A stretch of 64,000 nt of DNA from Promethearchaeota archaeon Loki_b31. GTDB taxonomy: Archaea; Asgardarchaeota; Lokiarchaeia; Sigyniarchaeales; SOKP01. Each line of letters begins with the position of its first letter. Within the stretch, counting starts at the first letter, position 1. The stretch covers positions 62,001 to 126,000 of the forward strand of contig NJBI01000003.1 of assembly GCA_005222975.1 (NCBI GenBank), written 5' to 3'. Of the stretch, positions 1-9,081 are shown piece after piece. The notes beneath the pieces were generated by a model. The model had not been told where the DNA came from, made no database searches, and worked only from the letters and a program-made list of their open reading frames with translations. The position numbers and the translations under genes are program-made.

Positions 1-1
1 C

Positions 2-571
2 ATCCAGCGCCTTCAAGCCGAAAACTGGTCATTTATCGGGCATGGTAAGTCTAATTTAATCGTTGGGAAGTCGTTAAAAAAGCGGATGAAAAAGGAGAAA
101 TTAAAATACGCCTGCGAATCGATTGACTCCGCTGATCATGGCGGATCTATTAATGTGGTGGGTTATCAAAAAAATGGGCGGGTACATCTTTATCTGACCA
201 ATGAAACCGATCACGAGTCCACCAAGTCCATTATTGAAGAATATAGACATCGTTGGCGTCTCGAAAATACATTTAAATGGACCCCCTCCATTACACTATT
301 GAGCGGAAGTGATCCGATAGTTCATATAGGGCAATTAATTATTGCCTTGTACTTCCTATCCTATCTCGTCCATTATTTCCGCGCCGCCACTCCCACCATT
401 GTCTCTCTACTTGAACATCCTGCGAGCGTGCACTACGAAAATAACATTTTAATCATCACATTTCCCAAGATCCGCAAGTATTTTTGGAATAAATTGGTTA
501 ATCTTCAGCAAAAGCTGCATGAAACCCATTTTTCTTGCGTTCAAATTAGTTACGAGAATAAAGGACGATAA
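2..571 (+). CDS. IS4-like DDE transposase, C-terminal part (gene cut by window edge)
   Basis: The reading frame is open from the first bases of the window, so the start lies outside; the first internal ATG is at 86. Counting from that ATG, a YRHRWRLE segment at residues 53-60 matches the Y-(2)-R-(3)-E signature of IS4-family transposases, with the catalytic Glu at residue 60 and FK following. The last Lys of the usual signature is replaced by Pro. The gene is visibly richer in GC than the AT-rich DNA after about 650, which fits a recently acquired insertion sequence. Whether the element is complete cannot be judged, because its left end is outside and I found no convincing terminal inverted repeat on the right. 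Confidence 0.75.
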   Translation: MQRLQAENWSFIGHGKSNLIVGKSLKKRMKKEKLKYACESIDSADHGGSINVVGYQKNGRVHLYLTNETDHESTKSIIEEYRHRWRLENTFKWTPSITLLSGSDPIVHIGQLIIALYFLSYLVHYFRAATPTIVSLLEHPASVHYENNILIITFPKIRKYFWNKLVNLQQKLHETHFSCVQISYENKGR

Positions 572-830
572 ATTTTTCTTTTTCATGATATTGATTAATT
601 TCCTCGGTGAAGATACCCTTCCCTCCAACATTTCTTGTTAACGAAGAAGCGATTTCAAGATTTAAAAAGTTTTAAATATTTTTGACACGAAAAATCTCTA
701 TTAATAATTCACATATAAATAAAATTTTTAAAAATCAATTTTTAATTAATATTTTGTTATTCAGTCTTTTAATATTTACATTTTAATGTAATAATATCTA
801 ATAAAAAAGCTTACGAGTACGAAGTTAAAC

Positions 831-2339
831 TTATTTATCATCTTCAACTATTTCTAAACCTAAAATTTTCGCTCCGTTTATGAAATCTTCCTTCCAATCC
901 CCTATGAAAGTTACCCTATGCCATCCAAATGCGTCCCAATCATAGTTTTCCATAATCTTTTCAACATCGCTCTCAACTAACATTTTAGAAACGCAGCCTT
1001 TTTCATCCACTATATTATCTATTATTTTTCCCGTACGGATTGAGATTTTTTTTTCAAAAACGCTGATTTTAATAGTCGTTACTGGTTTCCCTATTGGAAA
1101 TTTAACGCGAGGTGAGGCACCTAAAAAATGAGTTTCACCATGGTATACGATATCATAAGGCGCTTGTGGACCCTCTGGACCTTGTAAATTACATGGAGCT
1201 ACACAATGCATATACGTGATTTGATTTTTTTTGATATCAAAAGTGTGGTTGGACACATATCCCGGTCTACCAGTTAAGTACAGGCCAAAAAGAAAGCTTA
1301 TGGTCGAATCCATGTCGGACTCACATATGCCGTATTTTCCTTCGTTACTTAATTCGAAAAAAGCCATGCAAGGATAAGCGGGAAACGCGCCGCACAACAA
1401 GAATGTGCCACAATCGGGAGTAAAAATGTCAATGTCTTTATCTTTCAAGATATTTTTAAAAGCTAGATATAGTTTTGCGGAATTTAAAATGGTTTTTTCC
1501 GTGGGTTCTACTAAAGAAGCATTTTCCATCCATTTTTGAGCGATCTTTTTTGCTTGGTCCGTGTTAACCTCATTATAATATTTGAGAATCTCCTCTGGAT
1601 CTCCTCTAATCATTTCTATATCGAATACATTTTTTAAAATTTCTTTATAGAGCGCTTCATCCTTTCTCCACTGGTGTGCTTGATCAAGACCAACTGTATC
1701 GGTATAAAATTCAAATTCCTCATCGTTACTCATTTTACCTACTTGATCCAAAAACTCTGGATGATTTTTAGCTATTCGCATCCGTTCGGGATTAAACAAC
1801 CCTAATATAACCTCCCAGTTCATTTTGATGACGTCCTTAGCGTAAACCAAGACACTTTTTCCTCTCAAACGCACGAGATTAAACATATTCCCAAACATCC
1901 TGTCAAAATCTTCTAAATTTTTTGAAGATAAAATAGATAGTTGATAATTCTTGTCTTTAACACTTGAGAATATTTTTGTGAATGTATGGTCTCCAGCATA
2001 AATATAATTGGCTAATATCACCGGTTTTTTGCTTTCTATAAATTCAATGCCAGCTTGAACAATCCCGGGGTCTCCATAATGCCCTATCGTAAAAACTATA
2101 GCTCCGTCAGCTGCTTTGATATCCGTTTTAATCTGGTTAACTAATTCTTTGTCGTATGTTGTAATAATCTCACTATAGTTAAACTCAATTTTATTAAATT
2201 TCTCGCTTAGATGTTTTCTAATGGAATCTATCGTTTTGTTATTGTCATATCCCAAATAAGGCCATCCAGCTTCCCATTGTGGTTTTCCTATAAACACAAC
2301 TTCTATTTTTACATCTTTATAATTCAATTTAAAATTCAC
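831..2339 (-). CDS. L-fucose/L-arabinose isomerase-like protein
   Basis: 502 residues resembling the FucI/AraA-fold sugar isomerases: an N-terminal Rossmann-like part (WPYLGYD near residue 26, an IGHYGDPG segment near 85) and a C-terminal half with a conserved Glu/Asp pair in CESDMDS and a His in the HFLGASP segment, positions where the family binds its divalent metal. Known family members interconvert aldoses and ketoses such as fucose and fuculose. The exact substrate is not readable from sequence. It lies on the same strand as, and just downstream of, a sulfatase, with a 95-base gap, so the two are likely co-transcribed. It might act on a sugar released from a sulfated glycan; that is inference. 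The protein has no signal peptide and is probably cytoplasmic. Confidence 0.7.
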   Translation of the reverse strand: MNFKLNYKDVKIEVVFIGKPQWEAGWPYLGYDNNKTIDSIRKHLSEKFNKIEFNYSEIITTYDKELVNQIKTDIKAADGAIVFTIGHYGDPGIVQAGIEFIESKKPVILANYIYAGDHTFTKIFSSVKDKNYQLSILSSKNLEDFDRMFGNMFNLVRLRGKSVLVYAKDVIKMNWEVILGLFNPERMRIAKNHPEFLDQVGKMSNDEEFEFYTDTVGLDQAHQWRKDEALYKEILKNVFDIEMIRGDPEEILKYYNEVNTDQAKKIAQKWMENASLVEPTEKTILNSAKLYLAFKNILKDKDIDIFTPDCGTFLLCGAFPAYPCMAFFELSNEGKYGICESDMDSTISFLFGLYLTGRPGYVSNHTFDIKKNQITYMHCVAPCNLQGPEGPQAPYDIVYHGETHFLGASPRVKFPIGKPVTTIKISVFEKKISIRTGKIIDNIVDEKGCVSKMLVESDVEKIMENYDWDAFGWHRVTFIGDWKEDFINGAKILGLEIVEDDK

Positions 2340-2434
2340 TACGAATCGATAAATTATATTACTTATCTATTAGATTTTGAAGTTTAAAAACTTTAAAAAT
2401 AAGATTTTTATAAAAACCTTTTTGAACTAATTTA

Positions 2435-3892
2435 TTAAATGTTTCTTTCACGTTTCCAATTGGCATTATCGCTAGTTCTTAGATACCATCTTAAAAGTTT
2501 CTCTTTAAGATCGGCTTTAATTTTGTCGTAAGCGTATATATCAATTAAATTACTAGCTTCATTTGGGTCGTACATTAAATCGTAAAGCTCTTCCTTCCCA
2601 CTATCTCGAATAACGAGTTTCCATGTTTTGGTTCTGATCATAGCAGATCGAGCTACGGTTGATAGATTCTCTTGAGGTATATTAGTTTTATCGTAATAAA
2701 TACCAATGCCTGGCATTTCAGGATTTTTAACAACCGGTTCAAAGCATTGAGGTTCGCGAGGGTTATATCCTCCCTCAGCAAAAACAGCGTCTCTTAGTTT
2801 CAGCAAGCGTCCTTCTAGAAAAGGAATTAAATTCTTGCCAAAGTGAGTATATTGAGTTTCAATTTTAGCAATATTCAATACTGTAGGAAAAAGATCAATA
2901 GTTTGAACAAATTGATCGTATAGATTTCCTTTTGATTCAATACCAGGTATTTTAGCAATTAACGGAACATTGATAAGACAATCTTGGAACGCGTTAGGCC
3001 ATTTTTCTGCTAATCCATAATCTCCAGTATAATCTCCGTGATCAGCAAAGAAGAATATTGCACTGTTTTCATAGGCTCCGATACCTTTTAACTTATCGAT
3101 TATTTGCCCAAATTGGTAATCTACGCGAGAAACCATTCCATAATATGTAGCGATAATTTCTTTAAAATCATCTTTATCTAAATTGTTCAACCCGTACTTT
3201 TCTTGAATTAAACGCATAAATTCTGGCTTATCGGCCAATTTAGGCGGTACTGGGGCCGGTACTAATTCTCGATCGTACATAGAAAAGTAAGGCTCCTCAA
3301 CCGTGTAAGGAGGATGAGGAAAGTTCAAGGCTATGTATAGGCAAAAAGGATTTTCATGATCAGAATTTAAGTAGTTAATTGCTTTTTGAATAATGTTATA
3401 ATCACTATCTTTTGATTCCTCTATTGTTCTTTCACCATAATAAAAAGATTTTCTCATAGGATGATCTAAGGGATAGGGATTAGTTTTCCAAGCACCAGTT
3501 TTCGTTCTTAACCTTTTCGTTACGCTTTCTTTAATAGCATCTTTGCTAAAAAGATCGTTTCTTCCTAGCCAAACGACTTCATATCCCTTAACTTTTAAGA
3601 ATTTGAATAAATTTTCCTCGTGTGGTTGTAGTAATTGGTAAAGGCTTCTGTGCCCATTCGAGTGTACATATTGACCCGTAAAAGTACAACACCTCGAAGG
3701 TCCACAAACGGGATTAACAGTAAAACAATTAGTAAAGGCAACGCCGTCTTTAGCAAGTTTATCAATATTTGGCGTTTTAATAACGGGGTTTCTTCGACCA
3801 TCAAAAGAAACGCAATCTCCACGCATTTCATCTGCTACGAAAAAAATAATATTAGGAAGCAGTTTCTCTTTTGCTATTGCCATGTTTAACAT
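2435..3892 (-). CDS. Sulfatase (formylglycine-dependent, alkaline-phosphatase superfamily)
   Basis: 485 residues with the arylsulfatase architecture. The N-terminal metal ligands are in ADEMRGD (residues 20-26), and the C-x-P-S-R signature is CGPSR with Cys63 as the residue converted to formylglycine. A later FFFADHGDYTGD segment supplies the second metal-binding Asp and His. The family hydrolyses sulfate esters of sugars or other alcohols. There is no secretion signal, so it probably works on imported substrates. Two in-frame ATGs (3892 and 3883) are possible; the outer one is used here. No sulfatase-maturation radical SAM gene is seen in the window, so activation must be supplied elsewhere if the Cys is modified. 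It is upstream of the isomerase-like gene and divergent from the next gene. Confidence 0.85.
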   Translation of the reverse strand: MLNMAIAKEKLLPNIIFFVADEMRGDCVSFDGRRNPVIKTPNIDKLAKDGVAFTNCFTVNPVCGPSRCCTFTGQYVHSNGHRSLYQLLQPHEENLFKFLKVKGYEVVWLGRNDLFSKDAIKESVTKRLRTKTGAWKTNPYPLDHPMRKSFYYGERTIEESKDSDYNIIQKAINYLNSDHENPFCLYIALNFPHPPYTVEEPYFSMYDRELVPAPVPPKLADKPEFMRLIQEKYGLNNLDKDDFKEIIATYYGMVSRVDYQFGQIIDKLKGIGAYENSAIFFFADHGDYTGDYGLAEKWPNAFQDCLINVPLIAKIPGIESKGNLYDQFVQTIDLFPTVLNIAKIETQYTHFGKNLIPFLEGRLLKLRDAVFAEGGYNPREPQCFEPVVKNPEMPGIGIYYDKTNIPQENLSTVARSAMIRTKTWKLVIRDSGKEELYDLMYDPNEASNLIDIYAYDKIKADLKEKLLRWYLRTSDNANWKRERNI

Positions 3893-4015
3893 TTATCATT
3901 TAAGATTTAAAAGTTTAATAATTAAGAATTCAAGGTTATTTTAAAATAACCAAAATCTAATATAAATATCCCAACACTTTTAATTTTCGAAAAATTATTC
4001 AAAAGGATAGAAACT

Positions 4016-5176
4016 ATGAACTCAAGGGAAAGAGTAAATACAACTTTAAATCATAAAGAACCCGATAAAGTCCCGATTGATTTAGGAGGAAATCAATCAA
4101 GTATTCATATTAAAGCGTACAAAAAATTATTGGATTACCTTGAAATTGAAGATGAGAACATTCAATACGCTGATTTTGTCCAACAAATCGTACGCCCATG
4201 TGATAAAGTCTTAGAAAGATTTAACATTGATGTAAGATATGTTCAACCTTTAGGCGGGATGGTTAGAGTTCAAGAAATGGAACCTCAATATGAGGGTAAA
4301 TATGTGGGCTTATATGACCAGTTTGGTGTGTTTTGGGGGAACGATGCTAAAAAAGATTTAGACGAGATATTATATTACGATCCTGTTATTCATCCTTTTG
4401 CTGATTTTAAATCTGTTAGCGATATAAGAGATTTTGACTGGCCTAATGGGAGGGATAAAACACCCTTTAAGGGATTGAAGGAATATGCTAAAGGTTTACG
4501 CAATAATACTGATTTTGCTTTATCAACTCCTCCAGTTGGATGCATTTATGAATATTGCACGTTTTTATTTGGTTTTACAAAAACATTAAGATATTTAAGA
4601 ACTAAGCCAGAATTCATAATTGTAACAATGGAAGAACTTCTAAACTATTGGACTGATTATGTTACGACCTTTTTAGACGAAGTTGGAAGTTATTTAGATG
4701 TTACATGCATTAACGGTGATATTGCGGAACAAGCAGGGCCTATAATGAGCGTTAAGCTTTACGAAAATATGATAAAACCGATAGAAAGGAAATTATCAAA
4801 AAAAATTCACGAATTAGTAGAAACGAAAATAAACTATCATTCTTGCGGTTCAGTTTCGCTATTTATACCCCATTTTGCTGAGATTGGGTACGATGTTATT
4901 AATCCAGTACAAATAAGTGCTTACGATATGGAGCCTTGTTCCCTAAAGAAGCGATTTGGAGATATAATGTCGTTTTGGGGTGGTTTATGCAACTCTCAAA
5001 GTACATTACCCTTTGGAACGCTTAAACAAATCAGGGACGAGGTACGAAGAAATTTCGAATGTTTGAAACCCGGTGGAGGTTTTATTGCGTCTAACATCCA
5101 CAATATAACTGCCGAAGTTCCTCCTCAAAATATCGTAGCCATGTTTGATGCCGCTAACGAGTTTGGAAATTATTAA
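4016..5176 (+). CDS. Uroporphyrinogen decarboxylase family protein (MtaA/CmuA-like)
   Basis: 386 residues starting with the typical MNSRERVNTTLNHKEPDKVP opening of URO-D-fold proteins. A His-Ser-Cys-Gly segment (YHSCGS, about residues 280-285) is the place where methyltransferase members of this fold bind zinc. In anaerobes such proteins are usually corrinoid:coenzyme methyltransferases or uncharacterised relatives, rather than haem-pathway decarboxylases. No corrinoid protein gene is adjacent, so the methyl donor and acceptor are unknown. It is followed after 85 bases by an MFS carrier on the same strand, which suggests a small catabolic operon. Confidence 0.75.
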   Translation: MNSRERVNTTLNHKEPDKVPIDLGGNQSSIHIKAYKKLLDYLEIEDENIQYADFVQQIVRPCDKVLERFNIDVRYVQPLGGMVRVQEMEPQYEGKYVGLYDQFGVFWGNDAKKDLDEILYYDPVIHPFADFKSVSDIRDFDWPNGRDKTPFKGLKEYAKGLRNNTDFALSTPPVGCIYEYCTFLFGFTKTLRYLRTKPEFIIVTMEELLNYWTDYVTTFLDEVGSYLDVTCINGDIAEQAGPIMSVKLYENMIKPIERKLSKKIHELVETKINYHSCGSVSLFIPHFAEIGYDVINPVQISAYDMEPCSLKKRFGDIMSFWGGLCNSQSTLPFGTLKQIRDEVRRNFECLKPGGGFIASNIHNITAEVPPQNIVAMFDAANEFGNY

Positions 5177-5261
5177 TAAGAGAGTTTTTTTACAATCAAT
5201 GTTTTAATAATAAAATATTAACGTAATTTTTTCTTAAAAATTAATAAATCAGAGGATTTTT

Positions 5262-6521
5262 ATGTCTAAAGCTGAAAAAATATCTACAAAGATAAAATGG
5301 TCAATTATCCTTCTAAGTTTTGCTGGTCAACTTGCTTGGGCTGTAGAAAACCAGTATTTTAATCTTTTCTTATATAACGAAATCGCTCCCGTGCCTATGT
5401 ATGTTTCTTTATTAGTTGCCATAACCGCGGTTGCTTCCACGGTAACAGCAATTTTTATGGGAGCTTTAAGCGATGTAAAGGGAAAAAGAAGAATTTTTAT
5501 GTTAATCGGCTACTCGTTGTGGGCATTTACAACTGCTATGTTTCCATTAGCAGGTTTTTTTCGACCCGTTGTGCTTGCTGTTACGATTGCAATACTTTTT
5601 GACAGCATTATGACATTCTTTGGTGCTATGGCTAACGATGCCGCATTAAACGCGTATGTTACCGATGTTACTAACACTCAGAATCGAGGAAAAATCACAT
5701 CTCTAATGGAAATTATGTTCCTTATTGCTACATTAATAATTTATGGATTTGCAGGATTCATAATTGAAGCAGTGGGATATTATATATTTTTCTATATTGT
5801 AGGTGGATTAGTAGCGTTAATTGGAATCCCTGGTGCGTTGATTGCTCCTGAGCCCGAAGATTTAAGACCATCAACCTTGGGCTATTGGGAAACTATTAAA
5901 AGTACCTTTACTCGAACTGCAATTACCAATAACAAGAATATTTTCCTTATTTTGCTTGGTTCGGCGTTGTGGGGTATTGCGTTTAATGTCTTTTTTCCAT
6001 TCGTTTTAATCTATCTTGAACATTTTTTGGACATTCCAATTTTTGAAGCATCAATTGTAATCTTCGTAGCATTATTGATTTCAATTATCGCAGCCTATCC
6101 AGTGGGAAAATTAGTTGATAAGTTTGGCAGGAAAAAAATAGCTATAGGAGCAGTCTTTCTAGAGTCTGTATCCTTGTTTCTTTTTGCGTTTTCTGAACTC
6201 ATTGTATTCGTTGCCATAACAGCAGCAATTTGGGTATTTGCGATGGTCACTTGGGATATAGCTTCAAAAACTTGGGTAAGAGATTTATTACCAGACGAAA
6301 AGAGAGGACAATTTTCTGGTTATTTTATCCTATTTAATGTCTTAATTGGAATGACGATTGGGCCGCTAATAGGTGGTATAATCTCAGAAGCATACGGCAC
6401 ATCTATAGTAATTGATGGAATAGCTGGTTTTATTCCCCCGCCTTTAATCTTCATTGTAGCCGCTTTCTTAATGTTACTAGTACTGATTCCTCTAGTTAAA
6501 GCGAAAGAATTAGAAAAATAA
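5262..6521 (+). CDS. Major facilitator superfamily transporter
   Basis: 419 residues made of about twelve hydrophobic segments. The loop between helices 2 and 3 carries the MFS signature GALSDVKGKRR (near residue 67), and the equivalent loop in the second half reads GKLVDKFGRKK (near residue 285), the classic internal duplication of the family. The substrate is not predictable; position after the URO-D-like gene and beside sulfatase and sugar-isomerase genes hints at a sugar or organic acid. The ATG at 5262 is preceded by an AGAGGA-type ribosome binding site. Confidence 0.85.
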   Translation: MSKAEKISTKIKWSIILLSFAGQLAWAVENQYFNLFLYNEIAPVPMYVSLLVAITAVASTVTAIFMGALSDVKGKRRIFMLIGYSLWAFTTAMFPLAGFFRPVVLAVTIAILFDSIMTFFGAMANDAALNAYVTDVTNTQNRGKITSLMEIMFLIATLIIYGFAGFIIEAVGYYIFFYIVGGLVALIGIPGALIAPEPEDLRPSTLGYWETIKSTFTRTAITNNKNIFLILLGSALWGIAFNVFFPFVLIYLEHFLDIPIFEASIVIFVALLISIIAAYPVGKLVDKFGRKKIAIGAVFLESVSLFLFAFSELIVFVAITAAIWVFAMVTWDIASKTWVRDLLPDEKRGQFSGYFILFNVLIGMTIGPLIGGIISEAYGTSIVIDGIAGFIPPPLIFIVAAFLMLLVLIPLVKAKELEK

Positions 6522-6615
6522 CAATATAAATGTAAATTTTTAATATATTTTTTTGATTTTTTAATTTAAAATAAAATAAAATGAATTTGAATATCCAAAT
6601 TGCTGGTGAAAAGAT

Positions 6616-7479
6616 ATAAAAAGTAAGAATTTTAAAATTTTTGACGCTCATCTTCATACCTATGGCACATTTCTACCTAAAAATGAAGATTTAATTAGTT
6701 ATCTGGAAAAATATAACATCGAAAAAGCAATTATTACTACAGTTAATAGAGCAGCAAGCTCTAAAATCTATGTTAATAAAGATAACACTGAAGAAAATAA
6801 CACTTCTAACAATAATATCGTAAAGAGAGCGTTTGAAAACTTAAGGAAGTTAACAAAAGGTCAATTGGACCATCAAGATGTTATTAACATATCAAACAAA
6901 GATCCCGAAAGATTTTACAAATTCTTCTGGTTCAACCCAAAAATCAAGCCTGAGGATGAGGACAGCGATTACAAAGTCTTAGAAAATCATTTTGACTTAG
7001 GTTTTTGTGGGGTTAAGATCCATTCCGGTATTCACTTAATAAATATTCCAAGAGACATCATAAAACTAGTTTCTTTTATGCAAGATTATAACAAAAAATT
7101 TCCGTTATTCATTCACTTTACACCAAAATTTTCTGCTTTTGGAGGGATAAGTAGTAAAGATATATCAAAATTAGCAAAAAATTATCCAAATTTGCGTATC
7201 ATTATTGGACATGCTGCGTTGGCGATGGAGTTTGCGATAGATCTTGGATTGAGCTTAAAACAATATAAAAATGTATTTTTTGAAACTTCTTGTTCTATAC
7301 CTTACGGGATACTAAGTTTGATAAAAATAGTAGGGCATAAACGTGTTTTATTTGGAACAGATTCGCCAGTCACTAATCCAATAAAACTTGAAATTGATAA
7401 AATATTATGCTTACCAATTACCGATGATCAAAAACGTGATGTTTTTTTCAACAACATTGACAGCATAATTAGAAATTAA
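6616..7479 (+). CDS. Amidohydrolase (metal-dependent TIM-barrel hydrolase), start codon non-canonical
   Basis: The protein has the amidohydrolase metal site: Asp-Ala-His-Leu-His close to the N-terminus (DNA about 6643-6657), an FIHF His, a GHAA His, and a GTDSP Asp near the C-terminus. These define the amidohydrolase-2 type of decarboxylases and hydrolases. The frame is closed upstream by TGA at 6607-6609, and between that stop and the essential HxH motif there is no ATG, GTG or TTG. The coordinates use ATA at 6616, seven bases after GGTG (6605-6608); ATT at 6637 is the alternative. The first usable canonical start, TTG 6865, would remove the metal-binding motif. A short out-of-frame ATG reading at 6581 (12 codons) could instead mean a one-base frameshift. 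The protein would be 287 residues. Confidence 0.7.
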   Translation: MKSKNFKIFDAHLHTYGTFLPKNEDLISYLEKYNIEKAIITTVNRAASSKIYVNKDNTEENNTSNNNIVKRAFENLRKLTKGQLDHQDVINISNKDPERFYKFFWFNPKIKPEDEDSDYKVLENHFDLGFCGVKIHSGIHLINIPRDIIKLVSFMQDYNKKFPLFIHFTPKFSAFGGISSKDISKLAKNYPNLRIIIGHAALAMEFAIDLGLSLKQYKNVFFETSCSIPYGILSLIKIVGHKRVLFGTDSPVTNPIKLEIDKILCLPITDDQKRDVFFNNIDSIIRN

Positions 7480-7700
7480 ACCATTATTTTTCAAAGGTTT
7501 TAAATTTTTTTAGATTATCTTTCAAATCTTCCACTAACATTTTATCAATATTAACTAATTAATTAATTTTGACTTTAAAATTATTGTCGAGAAAATTATT
7601 ATAGATTAAGGCGATTATTTCTGTTTTAATAATAGAATATATAAACGTAGTTGTGTAATTTTTTATTATAATCTTGTAAAAATTTATTCGAGTTGATACA

Positions 7701-8246
7701 GTGAAAAATTTAGGGGATGATAATTACTACAAAGAGAACAATAATTGGGATGTCATAGAAGTTTCAAAGGTTAACGACAAAATTATTAAAAAGCTTTTAA
7801 ATTATCTGAAATATGATATATCAGAAAACTTCTTTATTTCCTTTGAAAGCCTTTTAAAATTAGGAAATAAGGTTCCAGAAGCTACAATTCAAAATATTAT
7901 CAATGAGTTAGACCAAACTCACAATTTCAAAAAGGATTTGTTTCGCTTTATTTTAAGCTTTGTAAAAAATGGTACGGTAGAATTTCACTTATTACCTCAA
8001 ATATATAGCCCAGATTTCATCGTTAGGGCTCGAGCCATAATGAAAATAAAACAAAACAACGATACAAGATATCTAAAGTTCCTACTCCCGTTATTAGACG
8101 ACCCTGACGATTCCGTAAGATGGAGCGTGATAAAATTTTTGGCTAAGCATAAAAATAATCCAATAATCTTTAATGAATTAAAAAATCACTTGAATAAGGA
8201 GTTAAATCCTATAATTTATAGTAATTTGAAGGAAATATTTGAATGA
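7701..8246 (+). CDS. HEAT-repeat-like small protein
   Basis: 181 residues, nearly all predicted helix. The second half contains HEAT/PBS-lyase-type repeat units (PDFIVRARAIMKI followed by LDDPDDSVRWSVIKFL), where Asp-Pro turns and buried Leu/Ile positions recur at about 30-residue spacing. Such proteins are scaffolds for protein-protein contacts. The start is GTG at 7701. It is 300 bases upstream of a small GTPase on the same strand, and a second HEAT protein lies at 10.2 kb. A role as a partner or regulator of the GTPase is inference. Confidence 0.65.
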   Translation: MKNLGDDNYYKENNNWDVIEVSKVNDKIIKKLLNYLKYDISENFFISFESLLKLGNKVPEATIQNIINELDQTHNFKKDLFRFILSFVKNGTVEFHLLPQIYSPDFIVRARAIMKIKQNNDTRYLKFLLPLLDDPDDSVRWSVIKFLAKHKNNPIIFNELKNHLNKELNPIIYSNLKEIFE

Positions 8247-8546
8247 AAGCATAAAATTAGAGAATAAAGAATAAGAGAACATAAAAAATACAACTTAGAA
8301 TTACATCTATTTTTAAATATCTTGGTGCTCTTTAACTTTTTTATTTAGAAATTCACTGCTAAATTTTGTTAGTTCAAGACTTATCTTATTTAATAAAAAA
8401 GTAAAGAATTAAAAAAGACATTTTTAATTATATATATATCTGAAATTAAGACCCAAAATTTAAAATTTCGATAAAATCTTAGTTGTATAACATTTTATTT
8501 ATCAAACTTGAGGTATTAAATAAATTTCTAAAAAAGGTGTTATGTA

Positions 8547-9077
8547 ATTCCATCATATGATTTTACTTTCAAAATCTTGCTTTTAGGCGATGCATCTGTA
8601 GGAAAAACATCGTTTACTAAACGATTTTGCTATAATCTCTTCAATCCCTCAGAAAGGCTAACAATTGGCGTAGACTTCCATGTTAAGACAATTAATATAC
8701 ATGGTAAAAAGATAAAATTGCAAATCTGGGATGTTGGAGGGGAAGAGCGCTTCAGATTCTTATTACCCACTTATTGTCTCGGTGCTAATGCGGCATTTTT
8801 GCTTTATGATGTTACCAGATCTCAGACCTTAGACAATATTACTGAATGGACCAATATCGTTCGCCAAAAGGGTGGCCCTATTCCAATCATGCTCGTAGGC
8901 GCGAAAATCGACTTAGGAGACGCTCAACGTGAAGTTCTTCGAGAGTACGGAATTCAAGTAGCTGAAAAAAATAACATGGCTTCTTTTGGCGAAATATCGA
9001 GTAAATCAGGTCAAAATGTAGACAAAACCTTTGAAGTTCTCACAGAGCTTACATTAGATAAAATTGAAAATAGGTGA
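8547..9077 (+). CDS. Ras-superfamily small GTPase (Rab/Arf-like), probable ATT start
   Basis: A P-loop GTPase domain only, about 176 residues. From the proposed start: strand 1 YDFTFKILLLGD, G1 GDASVGKTS (14-22), switch I Thr in LTIGVDF, G3 WDVGGEE (61-67), G4 region VGAKIDL (117-123), G5 EISSKSG (149-155). Two deviations stand out. The catalytic Gln of WDxxGQE is Glu66, and the Asn of the NKxD guanine-specificity motif is Ala119. No C-terminal Cys for prenylation is present. The frame is closed by TAA at 8529-8531, and no ATG/GTG/TTG precedes the P-loop except TTG 8577, which would delete strand 1. ATT 8547 lies seven bases after GGTG (8536-8539). The stop is four bases before the next gene, so the two form an operon. 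Confidence 0.85.
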   Translation: MPSYDFTFKILLLGDASVGKTSFTKRFCYNLFNPSERLTIGVDFHVKTINIHGKKIKLQIWDVGGEERFRFLLPTYCLGANAAFLLYDVTRSQTLDNITEWTNIVRQKGGPIPIMLVGAKIDLGDAQREVLREYGIQVAEKNNMASFGEISSKSGQNVDKTFEVLTELTLDKIENR

Positions 9078-9081
9078 TTAA

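Noticed and set aside
7480..7700. Possible short gene between the amidohydrolase and the HEAT protein
   Set aside because: Only a 24-codon or shorter frame is visible on the minus strand; nothing further supports it.
8270..8430. A minus-strand peptide-like frame ending near 8320
   Set aside because: About 33 codons, no start codon, no recognised motif; not supportable as a gene.
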